A stretch of 64,000 nt of DNA from UBA4408 sp002389785 (GTDB taxonomy: Bacteria; Bacteroidota; Bacteroidia; UBA4408): positions 535,332-599,331 of the forward strand of contig DAORJK010000001.1 in assembly GCA_035438985.1 (NCBI GenBank), written 5' to 3'. The position numbers and the translations under genes were made by a program. Positions within the stretch are counted from its first letter, which is position 1. Every line of letters starts with the position of its first letter. A model generated the notes under the pieces. The model was not told where the DNA came from and did no database searches. It saw only the letters and a program-made list of their open reading frames with translations. Below are positions 27,158 through 36,565 of this stretch, in pieces.

Positions 27158-27991
27158 ATGAAACGTTTTTTCTTATTGCTTATTTGCCTGCTTTCGGCAA
27201 ACCTTTTATCGGCACAACCCAAGGATGCAAAAACCAAAGAATTTGGCTTGATGCTTGGCGTTTCTGGTTATGCAGGTGAGTTAAATCCTTATAACCAGTT
27301 TAGCAAACTCATGCAACCTGCAGGTGGGTTGGTATTTCGCAGGGCAATTAACCGACGTTACGCACTAAAAAGCTCACTGCTTTATGGAAGCATTAAAGGC
27401 AGTGATGCCCTTTCAAACAACTCCTTTCAAAAAAACAGAAACCTTAATTTTAAATCCATTTTGTTGGAAATTTCTGGACAACTTGAATTTAATTTCATCC
27501 CCTATGAAATTGGAAATCCTGATTTTCCCTGGAGTCCCTATATTTTTTGTGGGCTTTCAGGTTTTTACTTCAATCCTAAAGGGAATCAGGATGGATCATG
27601 GCGCGAACTTCGGCCTTTATCAACAGAAGGACAAGGGGTTATTCCAGGTAAGAAAACCTATCCACGGACCCAAATCTCCTTTCCATTTGGCTTAGGACTT
27701 AAAGCGAACTTGGGAGATAATTTTGCCTTTTCAATCGAGATGGGCTTGCGACGAACTTTTACCGATTATCTTGACGACGTAAGCACAGTTTACCCTGATC
27801 AAACACTCCTTGCCGGAACAAAAGGCAATGTTGCTGCACTTTATTCTGATCCCAGTTTACAAACAGATGTAAATAATAATTTAAGACAAAGAGGCAATTC
27901 GCAAAACAAAGATTGGTATTCGTTTTCGGGAATTATGTTTACCTATTATTTGCGAAAAAAACCACCTGAATGTCCTGCATATCTTTATTGA
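27158..27991 (+). CDS. porG: PorG-like DUF6089 outer-membrane protein
   Basis: 277 residues with a signal peptide (LLLICLLSANLLSAQ) and a barrel-like alternating pattern beginning EFGLMLGVSGYAGELNP, typical of the DUF6089/PorG family. PorG of Porphyromonas gingivalis is an outer-membrane component tied to the T9SS PorK/PorN ring. The identity is supported by gene order: in P. gingivalis porG is likewise followed by uppS, the Omp85/bamA gene and two ompH-type genes, exactly as here. Only 56 bp separate it from uppS. Confidence 0.8.
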   Translation: MKRFFLLLICLLSANLLSAQPKDAKTKEFGLMLGVSGYAGELNPYNQFSKLMQPAGGLVFRRAINRRYALKSSLLYGSIKGSDALSNNSFQKNRNLNFKSILLEISGQLEFNFIPYEIGNPDFPWSPYIFCGLSGFYFNPKGNQDGSWRELRPLSTEGQGVIPGKKTYPRTQISFPFGLGLKANLGDNFAFSIEMGLRRTFTDYLDDVSTVYPDQTLLAGTKGNVAALYSDPSLQTDVNNNLRQRGNSQNKDWYSFSGIMFTYYLRKKPPECPAYLY

Positions 27992-28047
27992 TATTATTGT
28001 AACTTCGCAAACTTTTAATCGTCATAACCTGTGAGGTTAAGTACAAC

Positions 28048-28794
28048 ATGAATATTCAAAACAAATTAGTCGCCGACAAATTACCCAAACATATCGCCAT
28101 AATTATGGATGGAAATGGGCGTTGGGCAAAAAAACAGGGAGAAGACCGTGTATTTGGCCATCAAAATGGTGTTGTAGCGGTTAAAGATACGGTTGAGGCT
28201 GCTGCTGAAATTGGCATCAACTATCTTACCTTGTACGCATTTAGTACCGAAAATTGGAATCGACCCCAACAAGAGGTTGACGCTTTAATGCAACTCTTAA
28301 TTAGTACCATTGGAAAAGAAACCGCCACACTCAATAAAAACAATATTCGATTACAGGCAATCGGCGATTTAAAGAGCTTACCAGGTGATTGTCATGCCGA
28401 ATTAATGGAGGCCATTTCCTCAACTTCCCAAAACACCCGTATGACTTTGGTATTAGCATTAAGTTATAGTTCGAAATGGGAAATAACAAATGCGATGAAA
28501 CAAATTGCAGCGGATGTTGAAGCTCGAAAAATTAATGCTGCAGATGTTAATGAGTCTCTGATTGAATCCATGCTTTGTACCACAAATATTCCCGACCCTG
28601 AATTATTAATTAGAACCAGCGGCGAACACCGTGTAAGTAATTTTTTGCTTTGGCAAATTGCTTATACCGAATTTTATTTCACCGATAAACTTTGGCCCGA
28701 CTTCCGCAAACAAGACCTAATTGAGGCCATACTTGATTTCCAAAATCGTGAACGAAGATTTGGTAAAACTAGCGAACAATTATCTACCCATTAA
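28048..28794 (+). CDS. uppS: Isoprenyl (undecaprenyl) diphosphate synthase
   Basis: Cis-prenyltransferase that makes undecaprenyl diphosphate, the lipid carrier for peptidoglycan and O-antigen sugars. Motifs: HIAIIMDGNGRWAKKQG with catalytic Asp21, LYAFSTENWNRP, and the late LIRTSGEHRVSNFLLWQIAYTE with FTDKLWPDF. 248 residues, standard. It ends 6 bp before bamA and is part of the envelope-biogenesis run. Confidence 0.97.
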   Translation: MNIQNKLVADKLPKHIAIIMDGNGRWAKKQGEDRVFGHQNGVVAVKDTVEAAAEIGINYLTLYAFSTENWNRPQQEVDALMQLLISTIGKETATLNKNNIRLQAIGDLKSLPGDCHAELMEAISSTSQNTRMTLVLALSYSSKWEITNAMKQIAADVEARKINAADVNESLIESMLCTTNIPDPELLIRTSGEHRVSNFLLWQIAYTEFYFTDKLWPDFRKQDLIEAILDFQNRERRFGKTSEQLSTH

Positions 28795-28800
28795 AAGTAT

Positions 28801-31326
28801 ATGTTTTTAAAATTTAATAGCCTTTTCTTCCTCCTTATTTTTTCTTTGAATGTAACTGCTCAACAACTAATTGGTAGTTCAGATGATGAGTTTAATCCCT
28901 CACTTTCACGTTCCTATGAACTAGGAGGTGTAACTGTTAAAGGTACTCAGTTTTTAGATAATACCGTTTTAATTAACCTTTCAGGTTTGGTTATTGGCGA
29001 TCAAATTGAGGTACCCGGTGAGCCGATAACTAAAGCAATTCGCAATTTATGGGAACAAAATTTATTTTCCGACATTTCTATTTCGGTTGACAGAATCCAA
29101 AATGGAACCATTTTTTTACAAATTGATGTAACTGAACTACCCCGTTTATCGCGATTTTCGTTTAGTGGTTTAAAAAAATCAGATGCCGACGACATCCGTG
29201 AAAAAATAAAACTTATTAAAGGAAAAATTGTAAATGAAAATCTAATCGTGACAACCCGAAACAAAGTAATGGAACACTTTGTGGATAAAGGATTTTTAAA
29301 CACAAACGTTGCCATTGAACAAAGACTTGATACCACTCAGGCAAACAGTGTAATTTTATACATTACCGTTCATAAAGGGAAAAAAGTAAGAATTCACGAC
29401 ATTCAATTTGAAGGCAATGCTTCTATCGTTTCTCGAAAATTACGAAAAGCGATGAAGGATACTAAACGTAAGAAATGGTATACCTTTTACAATACGTCTA
29501 AATACATTACCGAAACTTATGAAAAGGATAAGCAACATGTAATTGATAAATACAACAGCAAAGGATTCAGAGATGCGAAAATTATACAAGATACCGTATA
29601 TAAATATTCGAAAAACCGCTTAAACATCAAACTTACCATTGATGAAGGAAAAAAATATTACTTCCGAAATATAACTTGGATTGGCAATTCAAAGCATACC
29701 ACTAAAGAACTTAGCTCAATATTAGGGATTAAACGTGGTGATGTTTTTGACCAAAGTTTATTGGACCAAAAACTTCAAATGAACCAGGAAGGAAGAGATG
29801 TTTCATCCTTATACATGGACGATGGTTATTTATTTTTTCAAGTTACCCCGGTTGAAATTTTGGTTGAAAACGACTCCATTGATTTTGAGATGCGCATTTA
29901 TGAAGGGAAACAGGCAATTATTAATAAAGTTACTGTAATTGGAAATACCAAAACTAACGATCGTGTTATTATGCGCGAGATTAGAACCAAGCCTGGGCAA
30001 TTATTTAGCCGGGCTGATATTATTCGTTCACAGCGAGAATTAGCCCAATTAAGCTATTTTGATGCAGAAAAATTAGGCGTGAATCCTAAACCTAATCCAA
30101 CTGATGGTACTGTTGATATTGAATACATCGTTGAAGAAAAACCTAGCGATCAAATTGAATTATCTGGAGGTTGGGGAAATAAAACTGTTGTTGGAACTCT
30201 TGGAGTTTCGTTTAACAATTTTTCAACCCGTAATTTTTTGAAGAAAAATACCTGGCGGCCTTTACCGGCCGGAGATGGCCAAACGCTGAGTATACGAGCT
30301 CAATCGAATGGATTACAATACCAAAGTTACAATCTTACCTTTGTGGAACCATGGCTGGGAGGAAAAAAACCAAATTCGTTCAGTGTTTCTGCTTATTATT
30401 CTGTCCTGTCAAATGCGCTTAAACGAAGTAATCCTGAACGTCGTTCATTAAATATTTATAACCTCAGTGTTGGTTTAGGTAAACGTTTACAAGTACCGGA
30501 TGATTATTTCACTTTTTACAACGAGTTAAATTACCAATACTACGTATTAAATAATTACAACATTGGTGTGTTCTCAGTATCTAATGGCTTTTTCAACAAC
30601 TTCAGTTACCGTGCAAATTTGTCAAGAAACTCCATAGATGCACCCATCTATCCTCGCAAGGGTTCACAAATTTCACTTTCGGTTCAACTTACACCTCCTT
30701 ATTCTTTGCTACGTAAAAAAGATAAAGATGGAAACGAAATTGACTATGCTACTGCCGATGAACAAGAGCGTTACCGGTTTATTGAATACCACAAATGGAA
30801 ATTTACTGCCAGCTGGTTTACCCCTATTGACAAGGATCAAAAGCTTGTTTTAAATGCCAAAGCAGGATTCGGATTTTTGGGAATGTACAATTCAAAAATC
30901 GGAATTTCGCCTTTTGAGCGATTTTATCTTGGTGGTAGCGGTTTGAGCGGGTTTTCACAGTTTGATGGACGCGAAATTATTGCCCTTCGTGGATATGAAG
31001 ATGGAGCCGTTTCACCTACAAATGGGGCAAGCGCTATTGCAAAATATACCATGGAATTACGCTACCCTGTTTCGTTGAATCCTAGCGCAACAATTTATGG
31101 TTTGATTTTTGCCGAGGCCGGAAACTCTTGGGGAAGCATCAAAAAATTCAATCCTTTTGAGGTGAAGAGACAAGCCGGCGGCGGTGTTCGGATTTTCTTG
31201 CCTATGTTTGGATTGCTTGGGTTAGATTATGGTTGGGGCTTTGACAATATTCCCGGTCGTGAAGATACCGGAAATGGAAAAGGCCGATTCAATTTTACCA
31301 TTGGAGCAAATCTGGGAGATTTATAA
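28801..31326 (+). CDS. bamA: Outer-membrane protein assembly factor BamA
   Basis: 841 residues with a signal peptide (FFLLIFSLNVTAQ). Five POTRA domains occupy roughly residues 38-445; recognisable repeats include VRIHDIQFEGNASI and AIINKVTVIGNTKTNDRVIMREI followed by QRELAQLSYFD. The C-terminal half is a 16-strand Omp85 barrel carrying the conserved loop-6 motif as LRGYE near residue 730 and ending near FTIGANLGDL. BamA folds outer-membrane proteins; the downstream OmpH/Skp-type chaperones deliver them. Essential gene in characterised Gram-negatives. Confidence 0.96.
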   Translation: MFLKFNSLFFLLIFSLNVTAQQLIGSSDDEFNPSLSRSYELGGVTVKGTQFLDNTVLINLSGLVIGDQIEVPGEPITKAIRNLWEQNLFSDISISVDRIQNGTIFLQIDVTELPRLSRFSFSGLKKSDADDIREKIKLIKGKIVNENLIVTTRNKVMEHFVDKGFLNTNVAIEQRLDTTQANSVILYITVHKGKKVRIHDIQFEGNASIVSRKLRKAMKDTKRKKWYTFYNTSKYITETYEKDKQHVIDKYNSKGFRDAKIIQDTVYKYSKNRLNIKLTIDEGKKYYFRNITWIGNSKHTTKELSSILGIKRGDVFDQSLLDQKLQMNQEGRDVSSLYMDDGYLFFQVTPVEILVENDSIDFEMRIYEGKQAIINKVTVIGNTKTNDRVIMREIRTKPGQLFSRADIIRSQRELAQLSYFDAEKLGVNPKPNPTDGTVDIEYIVEEKPSDQIELSGGWGNKTVVGTLGVSFNNFSTRNFLKKNTWRPLPAGDGQTLSIRAQSNGLQYQSYNLTFVEPWLGGKKPNSFSVSAYYSVLSNALKRSNPERRSLNIYNLSVGLGKRLQVPDDYFTFYNELNYQYYVLNNYNIGVFSVSNGFFNNFSYRANLSRNSIDAPIYPRKGSQISLSVQLTPPYSLLRKKDKDGNEIDYATADEQERYRFIEYHKWKFTASWFTPIDKDQKLVLNAKAGFGFLGMYNSKIGISPFERFYLGGSGLSGFSQFDGREIIALRGYEDGAVSPTNGASAIAKYTMELRYPVSLNPSATIYGLIFAEAGNSWGSIKKFNPFEVKRQAGGGVRIFLPMFGLLGLDYGWGFDNIPGREDTGNGKGRFNFTIGANLGDL

Positions 31327-31372
31327 TATGAGTATTTTTAGTATTTTCGCGCACTTTTAACAGTTTAAAAAA

Positions 31373-31978
31373 ATGAAAAAAGTAATTTTTGTAATCGCAC
31401 TATTAATTTCCACCACACAGTTTTCATTCGGTCAAAAATATGCCTATATCGATAGCGATTATATTTTGGCAAATACACCTGAATATAAATCCGCGCAAAC
31501 ACAAATCGATAATATTTCAATTCAGTGGCAAAAAGAGGTTGAGGCTAAATATGCTGAAATTGACAAACTTTATAAAGCTTTTCAGGCTGAAGAAGTGTTG
31601 CTTACCGAAGAAATGAAGAAAAAGAGAGAGAGTGAAATTATCGCTAAAGAAAAAGAAGCAAAAGACTTACAAAAACAACATTTTGGCGTCGACGGAGATT
31701 TATTTAAGAAGCGCCAAGAACTAGTTAAACCTTTGCAAGACAAAATTTACAATGCAGTAAAAACAATAGCTGAAAAAGGCTCGTATGCTGTAATCTTTGA
31801 TAAATCCAGCGATCTAAGTATGCTGTATGCAAATCCTAAATACGACAAAAGCGACGAAGTGTTAGATGCAATGGGCCTTAAAAAAGGTTATAAAGCCGCC
31901 GATGCAGCCAAAAAGCCGGTTAAAACAGCAACTCCAAAGCCATCTACACCCGGAAATACAACACCCGAAAAAAAGTAA
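31373..31978 (+). CDS. OmpH/Skp-family periplasmic chaperone (first copy)
   Basis: 201 residues with a signal peptide (VIALLISTTQFSFGQ), then KYAYIDSDYILANTPEY, the usual Skp start, and a long charged coiled coil (about 50-130) forming the tentacles of the trimeric jellyfish fold. The C-terminal tail is Lys/Pro/Thr-rich and probably unstructured. Skp proteins hold unfolded outer-membrane proteins for BamA. Adjacent to bamA and to a second ompH-type gene, as in other Bacteroidota. Confidence 0.9.
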   Translation: MKKVIFVIALLISTTQFSFGQKYAYIDSDYILANTPEYKSAQTQIDNISIQWQKEVEAKYAEIDKLYKAFQAEEVLLTEEMKKKRESEIIAKEKEAKDLQKQHFGVDGDLFKKRQELVKPLQDKIYNAVKTIAEKGSYAVIFDKSSDLSMLYANPKYDKSDEVLDAMGLKKGYKAADAAKKPVKTATPKPSTPGNTTPEKK

Positions 31979-32008
31979 ATTAAACCAACAACTAAATTCA
32001 AAACAAGC

Positions 32009-32578
32009 ATGAAGAAACTAGTAAAATTAGCCGCAGTATTTATTCTTATTCTTTCCTCTATCAGCAGTGTAAATGCTCAAAAAGTAGCTCATATAAATTT
32101 AAACGATTTATTGTTGTTACTTCCTGAACGTAAAAAAGCCGAAAATGATATTCAAGAATATGCGAAACAACTGGATGGCCAATTAAAAACCATGAGCAAT
32201 GAATACGATGCAAAAATTGCAGATTATCAAGCAAAAGAAGCATTAATGACCGAACCTATAAAAGCTGATAAACAAAAAGAAATTGGTGATTTGGAAGAGC
32301 GTATTAAAGCGTTTCAACAAACAGCTCAAGAAAGTTTACAGAAAAAACAAAATGATTTGCTTGAGCCTATGATTAATACAGCCAAAAAAGCAATTGAAGA
32401 TGTATGTAAGGACAATGGATTTAAAAGCTGCATCGATAGCAGCGCCGGAGTTTTATTATACAGCGACCCTTCTGACGACATTATGGCTTTGGTTAAGAAA
32501 AAATTAAACTTAACCGACTCTCCGGCTGTTGAGAAAAAGGATGAAACAAAAGCTCCTGAAAAAAAAGCAGGTAAATAA
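32009..32578 (+). CDS. OmpH/Skp-family periplasmic chaperone (second copy)
   Basis: 189 residues; signal peptide (LILSSISSVNAQ), then KVAHINLNDLLLLLPERKKAENDIQEYAKQ, a coiled-coil middle, and a charged low-complexity tail. Thirty bp after the first copy and clearly paralogous to it in layout, though diverged. It contains a Cys pair (VCKDNGFKSC) that the first copy lacks. A strong terminator follows, closing the run. Confidence 0.9.
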   Translation: MKKLVKLAAVFILILSSISSVNAQKVAHINLNDLLLLLPERKKAENDIQEYAKQLDGQLKTMSNEYDAKIADYQAKEALMTEPIKADKQKEIGDLEERIKAFQQTAQESLQKKQNDLLEPMINTAKKAIEDVCKDNGFKSCIDSSAGVLLYSDPSDDIMALVKKKLNLTDSPAVEKKDETKAPEKKAGK

Positions 32579-32597
32579 ATATCCAGGCATTTACTAA

Positions 32598-32630
32598 AAT
32601 CCCGCTGCTTACTCAGTGGGATTTTTTATT
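32598..32630 (+). terminator. Rho-independent terminator after the ompH pair
   Basis: Ten-base stem AATCCCGCTG (32598-32607) and CAGTGGGATT (32614-32623) with one G-U pair and a six-base loop, followed by a T-rich tail. It ends the porG-to-ompH run and overlaps a GTG at 32616 that could otherwise be taken as the murI start. Confidence 0.85.
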
Positions 32631-32654
32631 TTCACACTTTCAATAATTCATCCT

Positions 32655-33476
32655 TTGCAAAAAAGTCCGATTGGTATTTTTGATTCAGGCTATGGCGGGC
32701 TTACTGTTTTAAAAGAAATAGTAGCACAGTTGCCCAATTACGATTATCTTTACTTGGGAGACAATGCCCGTGCACCCTATGGTACACGCTCTTTTGAAAC
32801 TGTATATTCCTATACTTTAGAGTGTGTAAAAAAATTATTTGACTTAAATTGTCAATTAGTTATACTTGCATGCAACACTGCTTCTGCAAAGGCATTACGC
32901 ACTATTCAGCAAAAAGATTTGCCGCTGATTGGACCTTCTAAACGTGTACTGGGTGTAATTCGCCCAACCACCGAAATAATTGGTAAATCGAGTAAAACCG
33001 GACATGTTGGAGTATTAGGAACCAATGGTACCATTACTTCAAACTCTTATCCTATTGAAATCGCAAAGTTTTTTCCTAACATAGTTGTATCTCAAGAAGC
33101 TTGTCCCATGTGGGTTCCTTTGGTTGAAAATGGAGAAATTGAATCAGAAGGAGCAAACTATTTCATTCAAAAAAATATTACGAATTTATTAGCGAAAGAT
33201 AGATTAATCGATACTATTATACTTGGGTGTACACATTATCCACTGCTGCAGCATAAAATAAAAGCGCATTTACCGGCACACATCACTTTGCTTTCACAAG
33301 GTGAACTTGTTGCAAAGAGTTTACGCGAATATTTACTTCGTCATCCAGAAATAGAAAGTAACTGTAGTAAAGGACAGGAAATTGAATTTTACACAACTGA
33401 TTCACCTGAAAACTTTGACGCTTCAGCCAGTATTTTTTTTGGAAAAGAAGTTAGCTCATCTCACCTTCAAGTGTAA
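32655..33476 (+). CDS. murI: Glutamate racemase
   Basis: Makes D-glutamate for peptidoglycan. Start set at the TTG at 32655, giving MQKSPIGIFDSGYGGLTV, which is how the family normally begins. A longer in-frame GTG at 32616 lies inside the terminator stem and would add 13 atypical residues. Catalytic motifs are intact: FDSGYGG (Asp), LACNTASA (first Cys) and GCTHYPLL (second Cys). About 273 residues. It ends two bases before the stop of the convergent carbonic anhydrase gene. How it is transcribed after the terminator is unclear: read-through or a weak promoter in 32624-32654. Confidence 0.93.
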   Translation: MQKSPIGIFDSGYGGLTVLKEIVAQLPNYDYLYLGDNARAPYGTRSFETVYSYTLECVKKLFDLNCQLVILACNTASAKALRTIQQKDLPLIGPSKRVLGVIRPTTEIIGKSSKTGHVGVLGTNGTITSNSYPIEIAKFFPNIVVSQEACPMWVPLVENGEIESEGANYFIQKNITNLLAKDRLIDTIILGCTHYPLLQHKIKAHLPAHITLLSQGELVAKSLREYLLRHPEIESNCSKGQEIEFYTTDSPENFDASASIFFGKEVSSSHLQV

Positions 33477-33478
33477 TG

Positions 33479-33994
33479 TTATTCCTTGAACCAGGACGCA
33501 TACATACTGTAATTATTGGCAATACGGTTAATTTCACCTTGTATTAGTTGCTCCGAAATATTTTTAATTTTCTTAGCAGGCACACCGGCATATATACTCC
33601 CCGATTCAACCACGGTATTTTCAAGTAATACTGCACCAGCGGCAATAATTGAGTTTGAGTGAACGATACAATTGTCCATAACTATGGCGCCCATTCCAAT
33701 TAACACATTGTCATGTATGGTACATCCATGCACGATTGCATGGTGGCCGATTGAAACATTATTTCCTATTTGTGTTTTCGTTTTTTGATACGTACAATGT
33801 ATTATTGCCCCATCTTGAATATTCACTTGATTGCCAATGAGGATGCTATTTACGTCGCCTCTCACTACAGCATTAAACCAAAAACTACAATTATCGCCTG
33901 CAATCACATCTCCAACGATGGTAGCATTTTCGGCCAAATAACAATTGTTGCCAAACTTTGGGTGAATCCCTTTCACCGGTTTAATTAATGCCAT
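33479..33994 (-). CDS. Gamma-class carbonic anhydrase family protein
   Basis: 171-residue left-handed beta-helix protein built from hexapeptide repeats (for example IVGDVIAGDNCSFW, VIGDAIIH-like turns, SIGHHAIVHGCTIHDN, LIGMGAIVMDNCIV). Probable metal ligands His66, His84 and His89 have the spacing of gamma carbonic anhydrases such as Cam. Many members in this subgroup (YrdA/CaiE-like) have weak or unknown activity, so hydration of CO2 is likely but not certain. Convergent with murI. Confidence 0.88.
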   Translation of the reverse strand: MALIKPVKGIHPKFGNNCYLAENATIVGDVIAGDNCSFWFNAVVRGDVNSILIGNQVNIQDGAIIHCTYQKTKTQIGNNVSIGHHAIVHGCTIHDNVLIGMGAIVMDNCIVHSNSIIAAGAVLLENTVVESGSIYAGVPAKKIKNISEQLIQGEINRIANNYSMYASWFKE

Positions 33995-34084
33995 AATTGA
34001 TGCTTTGTTTGCTGTATATCTTTAAAAAAGAAAAGGCGGAGTAAGATTAACTTTCCTAATTAATAAGCTAGAAAAACAAATTCA

Positions 34085-35209
34085 TTACTTCAATATTTCA
34101 CTTTTTGATTTGCCGATCTCTGCTTCAACATTCATTATTTCGGCTTGTATACGGATACTTTCGTCGTGTATTAACAAATATAATTGTTTAATAAATTCCT
34201 CGCTTAATCCTAAAGCCAATCCTGAATTCATCTGACTTTTTAAAATTTCTTTCCAACGATTTACTTGCAAAATAGTAACCTTATTATCACGTTTAAATGC
34301 CGCTATTTCTTCTACCATTTTCATCCTCTGTGCCATTAATTGTAACAGCTCCTCATCGGTACAGTTTATTTTGTCACGCAGCACCATCAACTTGTTCTTG
34401 AATTCTTCGTTCTCTGAGTGTGAATCGCGTATTTGAAGGCCGGCAATAATTTCGCTCAAATGAAACGGAGTGATTTGTTGTTGTGCATCGCTCAGTGCAA
34501 CACTTGGATTACAATGCGTTTCGAGCATTAAACCATCCAAATCAAGATCCATCGCCTTTTGCGATATAAACGGTATTAATTCGGTACTTCCACAGATATG
34601 ACTTGCATCACAAATGATTGGCAGATCAGGAAAAACCGACTTTAATTCAATTACTAAATCCCACTTAGGTGCGTTTCTGAATGGAGTTGTATCATAGGTA
34701 TGAAAACCTCTATGAACGGCAACCAACTTTGAAATGCCCGACCTATTCAAGCGTTCTAAGGCACCCATCCATAATTGCAAATCGGGATGAATTGGATTTT
34801 TTACAAAAACAGGAATATTCACTCCTCTCAAAGAATCAGCAATTTCTTGTACGTAAAAAGGGTTAACAGTTGTTCGTGCGCCAATCCACAACATATCTAT
34901 TCCGGCAGACAAGCACTCTTCAACATGATTGGCATTGGCTACTTCGGTGGCGATGGGTAAACCGGTTTCAGCTTTAACACTTTTTAGCCATTCCAATCCT
35001 TTGGAGCCAACTCCTTCAAACGAATTAGGCCGAGTACGTGGTTTCCATATTCCGGCCCTAAAAATAGCTTTGGGGAAATACTGCGCTATTCCCCGGGCAG
35101 TTTCAAGTACTTGTTCTTTCGATTCTGCACTGCATGGACCACATACCAATAAAGGCTTTCGACTTTCAGGAAGCCAGTTTTTTTCTAGGTGTAGTGAAAT
35201 TGCTTTCAT
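34085..35209 (-). CDS. Bifunctional 3-deoxy-7-phosphoheptulonate synthase / chorismate mutase type II
   Basis: 374 residues. The N-terminal ~260 residues are a DAHP synthase of the AroG-beta/KDO8P-synthase-like class (LLVCGPCSAES, FRAGIWKPRTRPNSFEG, ICDASHICG, LMLETHCNPSVALSDA). Residues ~268-360 are an AroQ-type chorismate mutase (LMVLRDKINCTDEELLQLMAQRMKMVEEIAAFK). The fusion couples entry into the shikimate pathway with the branch toward phenylalanine and tyrosine, and the mutase domain often serves as the feedback sensor. It is the biosynthetic counterpart of the tyrosine-degrading hmgA-hpd operon at 3904-6287. Confidence 0.93.
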   Translation of the reverse strand: MKAISLHLEKNWLPESRKPLLVCGPCSAESKEQVLETARGIAQYFPKAIFRAGIWKPRTRPNSFEGVGSKGLEWLKSVKAETGLPIATEVANANHVEECLSAGIDMLWIGARTTVNPFYVQEIADSLRGVNIPVFVKNPIHPDLQLWMGALERLNRSGISKLVAVHRGFHTYDTTPFRNAPKWDLVIELKSVFPDLPIICDASHICGSTELIPFISQKAMDLDLDGLMLETHCNPSVALSDAQQQITPFHLSEIIAGLQIRDSHSENEEFKNKLMVLRDKINCTDEELLQLMAQRMKMVEEIAAFKRDNKVTILQVNRWKEILKSQMNSGLALGLSEEFIKQLYLLIHDESIRIQAEIMNVEAEIGKSKSEILK

Positions 35210-35277
35210 TTATTTCGAACACAAAGAACTTGATTTTTTAAATAGGAACGAAAAATCAGGCTAATTTTTTAAATGAT

Positions 35278-35285
35278 TATATTTG
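35278..35285 (+). promoter_or_regulatory. Candidate -7 box for the desaturase gene
   Basis: TATATTTG fits TAnnTTTG, 23 bases before the ATG at 35308, in the divergent gap between the DAHP synthase and desaturase genes. Confidence 0.5.
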
Positions 35286-35307
35286 CGCCGTTTAATTTCA
35301 AAATAAA

Positions 35308-36378
35308 ATGGCAAAAGTTACCTTCAATAATAAATACAGTCCTTTTTTTGACGCTTTGAAAACCAAGGTTGATAATTATTTTACCAGCAACAACATTAAG
35401 CCAGTTGGTAATTCAAAATTATTTACCAAAGCTGCCATTCTTATTTCGACTGCAGTAATTATTTATTGTGCGCTGGTATTTTTCACTCCTCCTGTTTGGA
35501 TATCAATATTACTCTGCTGTTTAATGGGATTTAATTTGGCAGCCATAGGCTTTAATGTTATGCACGATGGAGCCCATGGAAGTTTTAGTAAACACAAATG
35601 GGTAAATGAAATAATGGCTTATTCGCTTAATTTGATGGGAGGAAGTTCATATCTATGGAAAATAAAGCACAATGTTATTCATCATACTTATACTAATATT
35701 GAAGGGATGGACGATGATATCGACATTAAACCTTGGATGCGGGTAAATCTTGACCAACCGAAATGGAAGATTCATCGTTTTCAGCACATTTACGGTTTAT
35801 TCCTGTATGGATTATCTTATTTTATGTGGGTGTATTATTTAGATTTCAAAAAATATTTTACCCGTAAAATTGCTGAAAATAAAATGCGCAAAATGGAAGC
35901 CAAGGAACACATTATTTTTTGGTTGAGTAAAATCGTTTACACTGCATTGTTTTTGGTGTTACCTATTTATAAAGTTGGATTTTTAGATACACTTATTGGA
36001 TATAGTATCATCGTTTTAGTAACTGGAATTGTTATTTCTGTTGTTTTTCAATTGGCACATGTGGTTGAAGACTTATCCTTCCCTGTACCTAACCCACAAA
36101 ACAATAAAATTGAAAATGAATGGGCGGTTCATCAAATAGAAACCACTGCTAATTTTGCTACTAAAAGTAAATTGGTGAGTTGGTATGTGGGGGGACTAAA
36201 TTTTCAAGTTGAACATCATTTATTTCCTAAAATAAGCCATGTTCATTATCCACAAATAAATAAGTTTGTTCGCGAAACCTGTGAGCAATTTAATTTAAAC
36301 TACCTCGAATTTCCTACGATGTTTGGTGCATTTAAATCGCACCTTTCACACTTAAAACAAATTGGTGTAGCCGCTTAA
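35308..36378 (+). CDS. Membrane fatty-acid (acyl-lipid or acyl-CoA) desaturase
   Basis: 356 residues with hydrophobic segments around 40-80 and 205-255. Three His boxes that bind the di-iron centre are intact: HDGAH at 86-90, HNVIHH at 121-126, and QVEHH at 300-304. The glutamine-type third box resembles front-end/linoleoyl-type desaturases, but there is no fused cytochrome b5 domain, so an electron donor must come from elsewhere. Likely role: membrane fluidity adjustment. Double-bond position cannot be inferred. Monocistronic, with its own candidate promoter and a strong terminator. Confidence 0.92.
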   Translation: MAKVTFNNKYSPFFDALKTKVDNYFTSNNIKPVGNSKLFTKAAILISTAVIIYCALVFFTPPVWISILLCCLMGFNLAAIGFNVMHDGAHGSFSKHKWVNEIMAYSLNLMGGSSYLWKIKHNVIHHTYTNIEGMDDDIDIKPWMRVNLDQPKWKIHRFQHIYGLFLYGLSYFMWVYYLDFKKYFTRKIAENKMRKMEAKEHIIFWLSKIVYTALFLVLPIYKVGFLDTLIGYSIIVLVTGIVISVVFQLAHVVEDLSFPVPNPQNNKIENEWAVHQIETTANFATKSKLVSWYVGGLNFQVEHHLFPKISHVHYPQINKFVRETCEQFNLNYLEFPTMFGAFKSHLSHLKQIGVAA

Positions 36379-36380
36379 AT

Positions 36381-36406
36381 AAAAACCTCCTCCGGGAGGT
36401 TTTTTA
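36381..36406 (+). terminator. Rho-independent terminator after the desaturase gene
   Basis: Stem AACCTCC (36384-36390) and GGAGGTT (36395-36401), four-base loop TCCG, extended by flanking A and T runs, so it could work in both directions. Confidence 0.9.
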
Positions 36407-36540
36407 TTCTAATCTAGTTCTATTATGAACTATAGGGTTGACTTACCAACTACTATTCAGTTTAAAAATCAGTTTTAACCATGGTAGAGTAAAACAGGTA
36501 TTGTTTCCAAACAAAATCCTCAATTTCTCAACCAAATCAA

Positions 36541-36548
36541 TACATTTG
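36541..36548 (+). promoter_or_regulatory. Candidate -7 box for polA
   Basis: TACATTTG fits TAnnTTTG, 18 bases before the polA ATG. A TTG at 36501 is too far upstream to be a standard -33 element. Confidence 0.45.
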
Positions 36549-36565
36549 CCACTCAATCTTTAACA

